DNA from: CAJBVG01 sp943360385
Lineage (GTDB): Bacteria > Bacteroidota > Bacteroidia > Sphingobacteriales > Sphingobacteriaceae
NCBI GenBank assembly: GCA_943360385.1
Contig: CALRIM020000001.1
Span: forward strand, 1-64,000
Reading direction: 5' to 3'
DNA: 64,000 nt
Shown here in pieces: positions 27,201-35,366 of the stretch (position 1 is the stretch's first letter; every line of letters starts with the position of its first letter). The position numbers and the translations under genes are program-made. Under the pieces are notes generated by a model. The model was not told where the DNA came from. It saw only the letters and a program-made list of their open reading frames with translations, and searched no databases.

Positions 27201-27236
27201 AGGAATAGACCCTCCCAAAATTGGGAGAGTCTTCCT
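27201..27236 (-). terminator. hairpin with T-run between rplL and rpoB (attenuator)
   Basis: CTCCCAA / TTGGGAG stem (27212-27218 with 27221-27227) extended by AGAC/GTCT, then a T-rich run on the minus strand (27192-27199). It lies 24 bp after rplL and about 95 bp before the rpoB start. Partial termination at this place, lowering rpoBC relative to ribosomal protein output, is known from E. coli; the same role here is inferred. Confidence 0.65.
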
Positions 27237-27259
27237 ATTAAAATGCTATTGGTAGGAGA

Positions 27260-27637
27260 TTACTTGATCTCAACTACAGCTCCAGCTTCTTCTAGTTGTT
27301 TTTTCAAAGCTTCAGCTTCGTCTTTAGTAACACCAGTTTTTACTTCTTTTGGTGCACCATCAACTAAATCTTTAGCTTCTTTCAAACCTAGACCAGTAAG
27401 GTCTTTCACTAATTTTACGATAGCCAATTTCTGACCACCAGCTTCTTTCAAGATTACATCGAATGCAGTTTTTTCTTCTGCAGCCTCAGTAGCACCAGCA
27501 CCACCACCAGCAACCATTACAGGTGCAGCAGCAGCAGGTTCGATACCGTATTCATCCTTTAGAATTTGAGCAAGCTCGTTAACTTCTTTTACTGTTAAGT
27601 TTACTAGTTGTTCAGCAAACGCTTTTAAATCTGCCAT
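27260..27637 (-). CDS. rplL: 50S ribosomal protein L7/L12
   Basis: 125 residues. N-terminal dimerisation helices (DLKAFAEQLVNLTVKEVNEL), an Ala/Gly hinge (EPAAAAPVMVAGGGAGATEA), and a C-terminal factor-binding domain (KTAFDVILKEAGGQKLAIVK, then GLGLKEAKDLVDGAPK). It forms the ribosomal stalk that recruits EF-Tu and EF-G. Lies 35 bp after rplJ. Confidence 0.99.
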   Translation of the reverse strand: MADLKAFAEQLVNLTVKEVNELAQILKDEYGIEPAAAAPVMVAGGGAGATEAAEEKTAFDVILKEAGGQKLAIVKLVKDLTGLGLKEAKDLVDGAPKEVKTGVTKDEAEALKKQLEEAGAVVEIK

Positions 27638-27672
27638 TTTTATAGAAATTTAAATGTTTAAAATTTAATTAA

Positions 27673-28194
27673 TTAATTTCCTCTTTCTTCAAGAGTTTTC
27701 AATATTCCTGCTAATTTATTGCCGCCTGATTTCAAGCCGCTAATAACATTTTTAGCTGGTGATTGTAACAATGCGATAATATCGCCAATAAGTTCTTCTT
27801 TCGATTTAAGTTGAATAAGTGCGTCTAACTGATTATCCCCGATGAAGATTGCCGAGTCGATGTATGCTGCTTTCAAAGCTGGTTTATCACCATTTTTACG
27901 AACCTCTTTAATAAGTTTCGCTGGTGCATTTCCCACTTCTGAGAACATAATCGCCGAAGTTCCCTTCAACGTTTCGAATAATTCAGAATAGTCGTTACCA
28001 GTAGCTTCCATTGCCTTGCGGATCAATGTGTTTTTTGCTACTTGCATGGTAATTCCTTTTTCAAAACATTTTCTACGAATCACATTTACCTGAGCAACAG
28101 TTAAGTTGGAAGTATCAGCAATGTAGAAATTATTATGAGCCGTCAACTTCTCTTTTAAATCGAGAACGATTTCGTGTTTTTCTTCTTTTTTCAT
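27673..28194 (-). CDS. rplJ: 50S ribosomal protein L10
   Basis: 173 residues from the ATG at 28194 (MKKEEKHEIVLDLKEKL). A longer frame from 28242 would overlap rplA and has no family match, so the inner start is chosen; it leaves 13 bp after rplA. Seen: NNFYIADTSNLTVAQVNVIR, ITMQVAKNTLIRKAM and the C-terminal helix that carries L7/L12 dimers. L10 anchors the stalk to 23S rRNA. Confidence 0.98.
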   Translation of the reverse strand: MKKEEKHEIVLDLKEKLTAHNNFYIADTSNLTVAQVNVIRRKCFEKGITMQVAKNTLIRKAMEATGNDYSELFETLKGTSAIMFSEVGNAPAKLIKEVRKNGDKPALKAAYIDSAIFIGDNQLDALIQLKSKEELIGDIIALLQSPAKNVISGLKSGGNKLAGILKTLEERGN

Positions 28195-28207
28195 AAGATT
28201 CTCATAA

Positions 28208-28906
28208 TTAAATTCCCGATACTGATTTGGTTTCCACCTCAATGCCTGGGCTCATGGTACTTGACATGTGAATGCTCTTAAAGTAAGTACCTTTAGCTGA
28301 AGAAGGTTTTAATTTTGAAATCACTTGTAATAATTCAAGTGCGTTCTCATAAATTTTCTCCGAACCGAAAGATGCTTTACCTACAGATGCATGCACGATA
28401 CCAGTTTTGTCAACTTTAAAATCGATTTTACCACCTTTTACGTCTGTAACAGCTTTACCTACTTCCATCGTCACAGTTCCTGACTTTGGATTCGGCATAA
28501 GGTTTCTTGGTCCTAATACTTTACCAAGTTTACCTACTTTAGCCATACAGCTCGGTGTAGTAATAACGATATCGAAATCAACCCAACCTTGTTCAATCTT
28601 TGCTATGTAATCGTCCAATCCTACGAAATCTGCTTCTGCCGCTTTAGCTTCTGCCTCCTTGTCTGGAGTACATAATACTAATACGCGAACAGTTTTACCA
28701 GTTCCGTGAGGTAGTACAGCTACACCTCTTACCATTTGGTTTGCTTTACGAGGATCAACCCCTAAGCGAATGTCCAAATCTACTGAAGCATCGAATTTAG
28801 TAGTTGAAATTTCTTTCACTAATTTCGCTGCCTCATCCAAGGTATAAGCTTTACCAATTTCAATTTTGGACAATGACTTCTTTTGATTTTTCGTTAGTCT
28901 AGCCAC
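28208..28906 (-). CDS. rplA: 50S ribosomal protein L1
   Basis: 232 residues. Typical opening (KKSLSKIEIGKAYTLDEAAK), then VDLDIRLGVDPRKANQMVRG, LPHGTGKTVRVLV, and GKLGKVLGPRNLMPNPKSGT. It binds the L1 stalk of 23S rRNA and in many bacteria represses its own operon. It follows rplK by 20 bp. Confidence 0.99.
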   Translation of the reverse strand: MARLTKNQKKSLSKIEIGKAYTLDEAAKLVKEISTTKFDASVDLDIRLGVDPRKANQMVRGVAVLPHGTGKTVRVLVLCTPDKEAEAKAAEADFVGLDDYIAKIEQGWVDFDIVITTPSCMAKVGKLGKVLGPRNLMPNPKSGTVTMEVGKAVTDVKGGKIDFKVDKTGIVHASVGKASFGSEKIYENALELLQVISKLKPSSAKGTYFKSIHMSSTMSPGIEVETKSVSGI

Positions 28907-28926
28907 GTTCTGTAATTTTTAATTGG

Positions 28927-29370
28927 TTAATTGTTCCATGGTGCACTACCGCTAACGGTAATACCCATACTTCTTGCAGTTCCTGCTACCATTTTCATTG
29001 CCGATTCAATTGTGAACGAATTTAAGTCCGTCATTTTTTCTTCTGCGATGGTCTTAACTTGCTCCCACGTAACTGAGGCAACTTTTTTACGGTTAGGTTC
29101 TGCTGATCCACCCTTGAGTTTGGTTGCTTCCAATAACTGTATAGCTACTGGAGGCGTTTTGATGATAAAGTCGAAAGATTTGTCGATATAAACAGTTATA
29201 ACAACTGGAAGCACCTTTCCTGGTTTATCTTGAGTTCTAGCGTTAAATTGCTTACAGAACTCCATGATGTTAACCCCTTTAGCACCCAAGGCAGGACCTA
29301 CAGGAGGCGAGGGATTTGCCGCTCCGCCTTTGATCTGTAACTTAATAAGTGCGCCTACTTCTTTAGCCAT
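28927..29370 (-). CDS. rplK: 50S ribosomal protein L11
   Basis: 147 residues, standard length. Opening IKLQIKGGAANPSPPVGPAL, then GAKGVNIMEFCKQFNART; C-terminal rRNA-binding domain with KMVAGTARSMGI. It forms part of the GTPase-associated centre. Lies 90 bp after nusG. Confidence 0.99.
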   Translation of the reverse strand: MAKEVGALIKLQIKGGAANPSPPVGPALGAKGVNIMEFCKQFNARTQDKPGKVLPVVITVYIDKSFDFIIKTPPVAIQLLEATKLKGGSAEPNRKKVASVTWEQVKTIAEEKMTDLNSFTIESAMKMVAGTARSMGITVSGSAPWNN

Positions 29371-29460
29371 GATTATTTATTTATTTTTAGTATTGAGTTA
29401 ATTGTACAAAGTGGAAGCTTTAATACTAGGTACTCTCTACCTCAAATGTTTTAATTCAAT

Positions 29461-30000
29461 TTATTCTTTTTCTACTTGCATGTAGTTTAACTCTAATGGA
29501 GTTCTTCTACCGAAGATTTTTACCATTACTTTCAATTTCTTCTTCTCTTCGTTCACTTCTTCAATTACCCCACTGAATCCATTGAAAGGACCATCCATTA
29601 CTTTTACTGGCTCGCCAACATAATAACTTAAATTAGATGCAACACCGCTTTCCGACATTTCATCTACTTTACCTAATATTCTGTTTACTTCCGATTGACG
29701 TAATGGTACTGCTTGACCTGCTTCTCCTAAGAACCCGATTACACCAGTAATGTTTTTAATTACGTGCTCTAACTCTCCATTTAATGAAGCTTCCATCAAC
29801 ACATATCCAGGAAGATAACTTCTCTCCTTTTGGATTTTCTTACCGTTACGTATTTGAAATACCTTCTCTGTAGGAATTAATATCTGTGGAACTAAATGAT
29901 TAATGCCTAAGCGATTAATTTCAGCCTCCAAATATTGCTTCACTTTTTTCTCTTTCCCACTAATCGCTCTCACTACGTACCACTTCAATTCTTCACTCAT
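29461..30000 (-). CDS. nusG: transcription termination/antitermination factor NusG
   Basis: 179 residues. NGN domain (KWYVVRAISGKEKKVKQYLE, then ERSYLPGYVLMEA) and a C-terminal KOW domain (VGEPVKVMDGPFNGFSGVIE). It binds the RNA polymerase clamp and links it to ribosome or Rho. Starts 24 bp after secE; the usual secE-nusG pair. Confidence 0.98.
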   Translation of the reverse strand: MSEELKWYVVRAISGKEKKVKQYLEAEINRLGINHLVPQILIPTEKVFQIRNGKKIQKERSYLPGYVLMEASLNGELEHVIKNITGVIGFLGEAGQAVPLRQSEVNRILGKVDEMSESGVASNLSYYVGEPVKVMDGPFNGFSGVIEEVNEEKKKLKVMVKIFGRRTPLELNYMQVEKE

Positions 30001-30024
30001 TGTTATTGCGTTGAATTAGGTTAA

Positions 30025-30213
30025 TTAAATATTGTAAAACAATTTCATAATCTGCCCAGAACCGAAATCCATAGCATAAACTACAACTGCAATAATCAAC
30101 GCTGCGATCATTACAATCCAAGCACTGCTTTGTAATTCAGACCAAGTAGGCCATGTTACCTTATGCATTAACTCGTTGTACGACTCTTTTAAATATGTTA
30201 CTAACCTATTCAT
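30025..30213 (-). CDS. secE: preprotein translocase subunit SecE
   Basis: 62 residues from the ATG at 30213 (MNRLVTYLKESYNELMHKVT). The open frame continues to 30288, but that part lies inside tRNA-Trp and has no SecE character. Amphipathic helix with KVTWPTWSELQ, then one membrane helix (SAWIVMIAALIIAVVVYAMD). Inner-membrane clamp of the SecYEG channel. Confidence 0.96.
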   Translation of the reverse strand: MNRLVTYLKESYNELMHKVTWPTWSELQSSAWIVMIAALIIAVVVYAMDFGSGQIMKLFYNI

Positions 30214-30239
30214 GGTTTCTAATCTAAATTTGAGTATTG

Positions 30240-30310
30240 CACGGGTGGAGAGATTCGAACTCCCATCAGCGGTTTTGGAGACCGACATTCTACCCTTGAA
30301 CTACACCCGT
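30240..30310 (-). tRNA. tRNA-Trp (CCA anticodon)
   Basis: 71 bases. Acceptor ACGGGTG / CACCCGT, discriminator G, D-arm GTAGTTCAAGGGTAG, anticodon loop CTCCAAA with anticodon CCA, T-loop TTCGAAT. 3' CCA not encoded. It lies between tuf and secE, as usual in this phylum. Confidence 0.97.
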
Positions 30311-30337
30311 TCATAATATTTTTTAACTACTAGCTCC

Positions 30338-30448
30338 AGCTTTTCAGTTCCCTCGATACTTCGACATTTCGAAACTTCGATATTAATCTCTGCTCCTATC
30401 CTCTTTTCGAATCTTCGTTAATTCGTTAATTCGAATCTTCGAATTAGG
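30338..30448. repeat. TTCGAA-word repeat between tuf and tRNA-Trp
   Basis: Words of the type TTCGA(A/T)nnTTCG occur in both orientations (for example CGACATTTCGAAACTTCGAT and CGTTAATTCGTTAATTCGAA). Fold-back pairing is possible over much of the stretch. Confidence 0.6.
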
Positions 30449-30467
30449 TCCCTTTATTTGCGATAAA

Positions 30468-30517
30468 ACAGAAGTTGCCCCGAAGCCTCTTTTGGAGAGC
30501 ATCTGGGCTACTTCTGT
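30468..30517 (-). ncRNA. structured RNA element downstream of tuf
   Basis: ACAGAAGT (30468-30475) pairs with ACTTCTGT (30510-30517), and GCCC (30477-30480) with GGGC (30505-30508) across one mismatch. A small CTC/GAG hairpin lies inside. On the minus strand it is followed by TTTATCG. It lies about 40 bp after the tuf stop. It may be a terminator or processing signal; no known RNA family was recognised. Confidence 0.5.
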
Positions 30518-30557
30518 GAAAACTAGCTAAATTTTATTAAATGCTTTATTGTGTTAA

Positions 30558-31745
30558 TTACAACACAATTTCAGTTACCTGACCAGCACCAACTGTTCTA
30601 CCACCCTCACGGATAGCGAAACGTAATCCTTTTTCCATTGCTATCGGGTTAATTAATTTAACATTGATAGTAACGTTATCACCTGGCATAACCATTTCTA
30701 CACCTTCTGCTAACGAGATTTCTCCTGTTACGTCTGTTGTACGGAAATAGAATTGTGGGCGATATTTGTTAAAGAATGGAGTATGACGGCCACCTTCTGC
30801 TTTAGATAATACGTAAACCTCTGCTTTGAATTCTAAGTGAGGAGTTACTGAACCTGGTTTGCAAATAACCATACCACGACGGATATCAGTTTTTTCAACA
30901 CCACGTAACAATAAACCTACGTTATCACCTGCTTCACCTCTATCTAATATTTTACGGAACATTTCTACCCCTGTAACTGTAGATTTCAAGTTTTCAGCAC
31001 CCATACCTAAGATATCTACTGCGTCTCCTGAGTTAATAACACCTCTTTCAATACGACCTGTTGCTACTGTACCACGACCTGTGATCGAGAATACGTCTTC
31101 AACTGGCATTAAGAAAGGTAACTCAGTCAAACGTGGTGGAATTGGAATGTTGTTATCAACAGCATCCATTAATTCCATAATAATTTCAACCCATTTTGGA
31201 TCTCCGTTCAAACCACCTAAAGCTGAACCTCTGATAACTGGGATTGTATCGCCAGGGAATTCGTAGAACGATAATAATTCACGAATTTCCATCTCTACTA
31301 AGTCTAATAATTCTGGATCGTCAACCATATCCACTTTGTTCATGAATACAACTAATGCTGGTACACCTACTTGGCGTGCTAACAAGATGTGCTCACGAGT
31401 TTGTGGCATTGGTCCGTCTGTTGCAGCAACTACTAAAATTGCTCCGTCCATTTGTGCAGCACCTGTAACCATGTTTTTCACATAATCGGCGTGACCTGGA
31501 CAGTCAACGTGTGCGTAGTGACGGTTAGCCGTCGAATACTCAACGTGAGCAGTGTTAATTGTAATACCTCTCTCTTTTTCTTCAGGAGCTGAATCGATCG
31601 AGTCAAATGAACGTGCTTCAGATAAACCTTTATCAGCTAATACTTTCGTAATAGCCGCTGTTAATGTAGTTTTACCGTGGTCAACGTGACCGATAGTTCC
31701 AATATTTAAGTGTGGTTTACTTCGGTCAAATTTTTCTTTAGCCAT
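30558..31745 (-). CDS. tuf: translation elongation factor Tu
   Basis: 395 residues. G domain with P-loop GHVDHGKTT, DCPGHADYVKNMVTGAAQMD, and NKVD; switch I ERGITINTAHVEY; domains 2 and 3 follow (GRGTVATGRIERGVI, RHTPFFNKYRPQFYFRTTDV). It delivers aminoacyl-tRNA to the ribosome. It lies in a cluster of tRNA genes; the promoter is probably upstream of the first tRNA at ~32,370. Confidence 0.99.
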   Translation of the reverse strand: MAKEKFDRSKPHLNIGTIGHVDHGKTTLTAAITKVLADKGLSEARSFDSIDSAPEEKERGITINTAHVEYSTANRHYAHVDCPGHADYVKNMVTGAAQMDGAILVVAATDGPMPQTREHILLARQVGVPALVVFMNKVDMVDDPELLDLVEMEIRELLSFYEFPGDTIPVIRGSALGGLNGDPKWVEIIMELMDAVDNNIPIPPRLTELPFLMPVEDVFSITGRGTVATGRIERGVINSGDAVDILGMGAENLKSTVTGVEMFRKILDRGEAGDNVGLLLRGVEKTDIRRGMVICKPGSVTPHLEFKAEVYVLSKAEGGRHTPFFNKYRPQFYFRTTDVTGEISLAEGVEMVMPGDNVTINVKLINPIAMEKGLRFAIREGGRTVGAGQVTEIVL

Positions 31746-31807
31746 GTTTTTACTTATTTATTGATTGATTTATATTTTGTTTATTATTAATACTTATTTA
31801 CAATCAG

Positions 31808-31879
31808 AGCCAATGAGGGGAATTGAACCCCTGACCCCTTCCTTACCAAGGAAGTACTCTACCCCTGAGCTACATCGGC
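31808..31879 (-). tRNA. tRNA-Thr (GGT anticodon)
   Basis: 72 bases. Acceptor GCCGATG / CATTGGC with one G-T pair, discriminator T, anticodon stem-loop CTTCC-TTGGTAA-GGAAG, T-loop TTCAATT. CCA not encoded. Confidence 0.96.
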
Positions 31880-32032
31880 TTAAACCAACGCACAAGCCCA
31901 AGACTTTCGCCCCGGGTTTCCCGAAATCAAATAATACTTCTCAATATTACTCTCTATTCGTTCGCCAGTTTTATAATCTCTTTCCCACATTTCAACCTCT
32001 CTTTTATTAAATCTAGCTCAATCTTTTTAACG

Positions 32033-32105
32033 AGCGGGAGACGAGGCTCGAACCCGCGACCTACAGCTTGGAAGGCTGTCGCTCTACCAACTGAGCTACT
32101 CCCGC
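32033..32105 (-). tRNA. tRNA-Gly (TCC anticodon)
   Basis: 73 bases. Acceptor GCGGGAG / CTCCCGC, discriminator T, anticodon loop CTTCCAA, T-loop TTCGAGC. CCA not encoded. The 153-bp spacer to the following tRNA-Thr(GGT) holds nothing recognisable. Confidence 0.97.
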
Positions 32106-32139
32106 TTATTTTGCTTACGCAAAAAAAAATTTCCTTTGG

Positions 32140-32220
32140 TGGGGAGAGAAGGATTCGAACCTTCGAAACCGAAGTAACGGATTTACAGTCCGTCCCATTT
32201 GACCGCTCTGGAACCTCCCC
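32140..32220 (-). tRNA. tRNA-Tyr (GTA anticodon)
   Basis: 81 bases with a long variable arm, as expected for bacterial tRNA-Tyr. Acceptor GGGGAGG / TCTCCCC (one G-T pair), discriminator A, anticodon stem-loop ACGGA-CTGTAAA-TCCGT. CCA not encoded. Confidence 0.97.
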
Positions 32221-32229
32221 AACGTTTTG

Positions 32230-32302
<73 letters not shown>

Positions 32303-32365
32303 TTTTAAAACATTTTTATTACCCTTTTATCAAAGAACTATTCGCTTACTTTTTCAAAGGGACTG

Positions 32366-32395
32366 CAAATGTACGAATTTTATAATATCGTCAAA
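32366..32395 (-). promoter_or_regulatory. promoter of the tRNA-tuf cluster
   Basis: On the minus strand TTTG (32392-32395), 18 bases, then TACATTTG (32366-32373). The surrounding CGTACATTTGCAGTCCC is nearly identical to that of the rpsT and rpsU promoters. About 65 bp upstream of tRNA-Thr(TGT). Confidence 0.75.
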
Positions 32396-32541
32396 ATCTA
32401 TTTTAAAATATTTTTTAGATACCCTACGATTCCATAATCTTTATTTAAACCACTTTAAACTTCGTTTTTCGTAACATTTTATAAATCACCACCCTACATA
32501 TTGATTTTATCGCCCCTCCTCTCTAAATTAGAAATAAAAAA

Positions 32542-32567
32542 AAAGGACCACTCTTAAGTAGTCCTTT
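32542..32567. terminator. terminator after hpf
   Basis: AAAGGAC-c-ACT-ctta-AGT-a-GTCCTTT hairpin with a T-rich run on the minus strand (32531-32541). A T-run also follows on the plus strand. The rest of the 288-bp gap before the tRNAs holds only the tuf promoter. Confidence 0.8.
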
Positions 32568-32590
32568 CCTTTTTTAGTCCTTTATTAAAC

Positions 32591-32935
32591 CTAATCGGCC
32601 ATTTCATCTAAATAAAACGTCTCTACGTTGGCCGACGAATCGGTAATTTTACCTTTATATTTCTGAAGCTGCTTTTGAATCGACTCAAATGCTAAATCTG
32701 CCGCCTCTTCAAACGATTTACAATTCTCTTTCGCAAAAAACACCGTACCTGGTATCATCACCTTTACCTCTAGCACCTTGTTCTTCATATCTTCCGAAGA
32801 TTTATCTAGTTTTAGAATAACTTCCCCGTCGATGATCTTATCAAAAAATGTATCTGTTTTATCCGCTTTTTTTTGAATAAAATCTAATAATTTTTGATCT
32901 GCAGTAAAATGTACCGATTGAACTCTAATTTTCAT
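32591..32935 (-). CDS. hpf: ribosome hibernation promoting factor (HPF/RaiA family, short form)
   Basis: 114 residues. Single HPF/RaiA beta-alpha fold: IRVQSVHFTADQKLLDFIQK, then VILKLDKSS, VLEVKVMIPGTVFFAKENCK and EEAADLAFESIQKQLQKYKG. It binds the 30S decoding region in stationary phase. It starts 15 bp after xerC, so probably cotranscribed with it. Confidence 0.93.
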   Translation of the reverse strand: MKIRVQSVHFTADQKLLDFIQKKADKTDTFFDKIIDGEVILKLDKSSEDMKNKVLEVKVMIPGTVFFAKENCKSFEEAADLAFESIQKQLQKYKGKITDSSANVETFYLDEMAD

Positions 32936-32950
32936 GTTGTTTCCCTTTCG

Positions 32951-33832
32951 TTAACTTTTTGGATGTGCTTGTTTGTAAATATTTTTTAATTTCTCAATTG
33001 AATTATGTGTGTACACCTGTGTGGCCGCTAAACTAGAATGACCTAAAATCTCTTTTATCGCATTTAAATCGGCTCCATTATTTAACATGTGCGTCGCAAA
33101 TGTATGTCGCAATACGTGTGGACTCCTTTTTTGAATAGTGGTTACATTCGATAATTCCGACTTCACTAATCGGTATACATATTTCGTGTACAAAGGCTCC
33201 CCCTTTGTATTACAAAAGTAAAATTCGTTATTCCCAATACTATGACTTTTCTCATTTAAATATAAATTCATTAATGGTATTAAATGATCTGATATTGGTA
33301 TTATTCTTTCTTTATTTCTTTTTCCTAAAACCTTAATTTGCAAGCTAGCAATATTTACATCAGAAGTTTTTAAATTAATAAGTTCCGAAACCCTTACCCC
33401 TGTAGCATAGAACAACTCTAATATCAATCTGTTTCGTATTCCTTCAAATGTTTGTTCAAAATCGTTTACTTGTAATAAATTTTCCATCCCTACTTCATCC
33501 ACAAATTGTGGAAGTCGCTTAGGTACTTTTGGACTAATAACCTTAAGCATAGGAGATTGAATTATCTCTCCTTCTTTTTGAAGAAATTTATAGTATGATT
33601 TTAATGTGGAAATTTTTCGATTTATACTTTTACTTTTCATGCCTGAGTCCATTAATTGAACGATCCAAGAGCGAATAAAAGTATGCGGGATTTGGGATAA
33701 ATCTTCTATTTCAAATTGCAATTTTATATAATCGCTAAATGATTGTAAATCCGATTTATACGCAGTAATTGTATGTACCGAGAAGCGTTTCTCGTATTGA
33801 AGGTACCGGAAAAATGATTCGTTTAACATCAA
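32951..33832 (-). CDS. tyrosine recombinase XerC/XerD type
   Basis: 293 residues (the second Met may be the true start). N-terminal SAM-like core-binding domain (1-~90), then the catalytic domain. Catalytic residues seen: R147 (ATGVRVSEL), K171, H239 and R242 (HVLRHTFATH), H265 (LGHSS) and nucleophile Y274 (TQVYTH). This complete set and the ~295-residue size fit chromosomal dimer resolution by Xer at dif. The position between rpsU and hpf is typical for the phylum. XerC versus XerD cannot be settled. Confidence 0.92.
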   Translation of the reverse strand: MMLNESFFRYLQYEKRFSVHTITAYKSDLQSFSDYIKLQFEIEDLSQIPHTFIRSWIVQLMDSGMKSKSINRKISTLKSYYKFLQKEGEIIQSPMLKVISPKVPKRLPQFVDEVGMENLLQVNDFEQTFEGIRNRLILELFYATGVRVSELINLKTSDVNIASLQIKVLGKRNKERIIPISDHLIPLMNLYLNEKSHSIGNNEFYFCNTKGEPLYTKYVYRLVKSELSNVTTIQKRSPHVLRHTFATHMLNNGADLNAIKEILGHSSLAATQVYTHNSIEKLKNIYKQAHPKS

Positions 33833-33837
33833 AAAAA

Positions 33838-33872
33838 AAGTTGTACCTGATATTTAAATCAAGGTACAACTT
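33838..33872 (-). terminator. intrinsic terminator of rpsU
   Basis: Perfect 11-bp stem AAGTTGTACCT / AGGTACAACTT with a 13-base loop, followed on the minus strand by nine T residues. It sits between rpsU and xerC, so xerC expression needs read-through or its own promoter. Confidence 0.88.
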
Positions 33873-33891
33873 CTTTATATGGAAAACAAAA

Positions 33892-34080
33892 TTAAATTTC
33901 TGAATTTAAAGTTTGTTTGTAAACAGCTCTTTTTACTACGGTTCTACGTGTAACAGATCTTTTTTCATATGCTTGGCGGCTACGTAGTTCGCGAAGAACT
34001 CCAGTTTTTTCAAACTTCTTCTTGAAACGTTTTAACGCTTTATCAATTGATTCGTTTTCTTTAATATTGATAATGATCAT
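33892..34080 (-). CDS. rpsU: 30S ribosomal protein S21
   Basis: 62 residues, very basic. IIINIKENESIDKALKRFKK, FEKTGVLRELRSRQAYEKRS. In Bacteroidota bS21 helps hold the 16S 3' end near bS18/bS6, where the anti-Shine-Dalgarno is hidden. Own promoter and terminator. Confidence 0.96.
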   Translation of the reverse strand: MIIINIKENESIDKALKRFKKKFEKTGVLRELRSRQAYEKRSVTRRTVVKRAVYKQTLNSEI

Positions 34081-34116
34081 ATGGTATACCTCTTTTCTCC
34101 ATCAAAGGATGGGATG

Positions 34117-34147
34117 CAAATGTACGATAAATGTGCAAATATGCAAA
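34117..34147 (-). promoter_or_regulatory. promoter of rpsU
   Basis: On the minus strand TTTG (34144-34147), exactly 19 bases, then TACATTTG (34117-34124). Context CGTACATTTGCATCCC resembles the tuf-cluster and rpsT promoters. Confidence 0.75.
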
Positions 34148-34188
34148 TGTGCAGATGCGAAAAAATTAAAAATCAGCATATCAGCATA
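34130..34188. repeat. ATGTGCAAATATGCAAATG and ATCAGCATATCAGCATATT words
   Basis: Two short-word runs between the rpsU promoter and the acyl-CoA dehydrogenase stop. The second is the AGCATATC word also seen at 15.6, 16.1 and 17.4 kb. The first overlaps the -33 box of rpsU. Confidence 0.65.
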
Positions 34189-35361
34189 TTATCTCAATAC
34201 GTCGCGGGCTATCACTAGCTTCTGAATCTCTGAAGTTCCTTCGCCGATAGTACAAAGCTTAGAATCGCGATAGAACTTTTCTACAGGGAAATCCTTTGTA
34301 TAGCCATATCCACCGAATATTTGTACTGCTTCTGTTGATGCCCAAACACATACTTCAGAGGCATAATACTTAGCCATTGCCGATTCCTTTGTCATCTTAA
34401 CGCCTCTATTTTTCATATCAGCAGCTTGTAATATTAACAATTCCGATGCTTCAATTTTAGTGGCCATATCAGCCAATTTAAAGGCGATAGCTTGGAAATT
34501 TGAGATAGGTTGACCAAATTGGTGTCTTTCTTTTGAATAGGCTAGAGCCGCTTCATAAGCTCCTTTAGCAATACCTAATGATAGGGCTGCTATTGAAATT
34601 CTTCCGCCATCTAGTATTTGCATTGCTTGACGGAACCCCATACCCACCTCACCTAACATATTTTCTTTAGGAACTCTGCAGTTATCGAAAATCATTTCTG
34701 TTGTTTCCGAAGCTCTCATTCCTAATTTATTTTCTTTTTTACCTGCCGAAAATCCTGGAGTTCCTCTTTCTACTACAATAGCAGAAATTCCATTCGAATC
34801 CCCAATTTCACCAGTCCTAACCATTACTACTGCTACATCCCCAGATTTACCATGTGTAATCCAGTTCTTTGCACCATTTAATACGTAATGATCACCATCT
34901 AATACCGCTGTAGTTGTCATACGTAAGGCATCTGAACCTGTATTGGCTTCGGTTAATCCCCAAGCACCAATCCATTCGCCAGTAGCCAATTTGGTTAACC
35001 ATTTGCGTTTTTGCTCTTCATTACCAAAATACATGATATGACCTGTACATAATGAATTATGTGCCGCCATCGATAATCCCACCGACCCGCAAACTTTGGC
35101 TATTTCAACAATTGCTGCTACGTATTCAAAGTACCCTAGGCCTGCACCTCCATATTCTTCTGGAACCAACACTCCTAAAAGTCCTAATTCCCCCATTTTC
35201 TTTAATGTTTCTACTGGAAAAGTTTGAGCTTCATCCCAAATCATAAAGTCTGGACGAATATGTTTTTCGGCAAAATCCTTTGCCATATTAGCTACCATTT
35301 TTACGCTCTCGCTAGTCGACATGTCGAATGCGCCTGCCATTTCAGTTGTTGTGTTTGCCAT
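34189..35361 (-). CDS. acyl-CoA dehydrogenase
   Basis: 390 residues, normal length. Signature GAWGLTEANTGSDALRMTTT, then KNWITHGKSGDVAVVMVRTG, RMRASE-like GMRASETTEMIFDNCRVP, AYSKERHQFGQPISNFQAI, IFGGYGYTKDFPVEKFYRDS and the C-terminal IGEGTSEIQKLVIARDVL, where the Glu after the Gly is the usual catalytic base. FAD enzyme of fatty-acid or branched-chain beta-oxidation; substrate chain length not determinable. Five bases separate it from apt upstream. Confidence 0.95.
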   Translation of the reverse strand: MANTTTEMAGAFDMSTSESVKMVANMAKDFAEKHIRPDFMIWDEAQTFPVETLKKMGELGLLGVLVPEEYGGAGLGYFEYVAAIVEIAKVCGSVGLSMAAHNSLCTGHIMYFGNEEQKRKWLTKLATGEWIGAWGLTEANTGSDALRMTTTAVLDGDHYVLNGAKNWITHGKSGDVAVVMVRTGEIGDSNGISAIVVERGTPGFSAGKKENKLGMRASETTEMIFDNCRVPKENMLGEVGMGFRQAMQILDGGRISIAALSLGIAKGAYEAALAYSKERHQFGQPISNFQAIAFKLADMATKIEASELLILQAADMKNRGVKMTKESAMAKYYASEVCVWASTEAVQIFGGYGYTKDFPVEKFYRDSKLCTIGEGTSEIQKLVIARDVLR

Positions 35362-35366
35362 AATGC

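Noticed and set aside
30214..30288. Longer N-terminus for SecE
   Set aside because: The extension lies inside the tRNA-Trp gene and has no SecE character; the ATG at 30213 gives a normal-length protein.
31880..32032. Extra small gene or tRNA between tRNA-Thr(GGT) and tRNA-Gly
   Set aside because: No tRNA fold and no convincing frame; a plus-strand open frame here runs through the complement of a tRNA.
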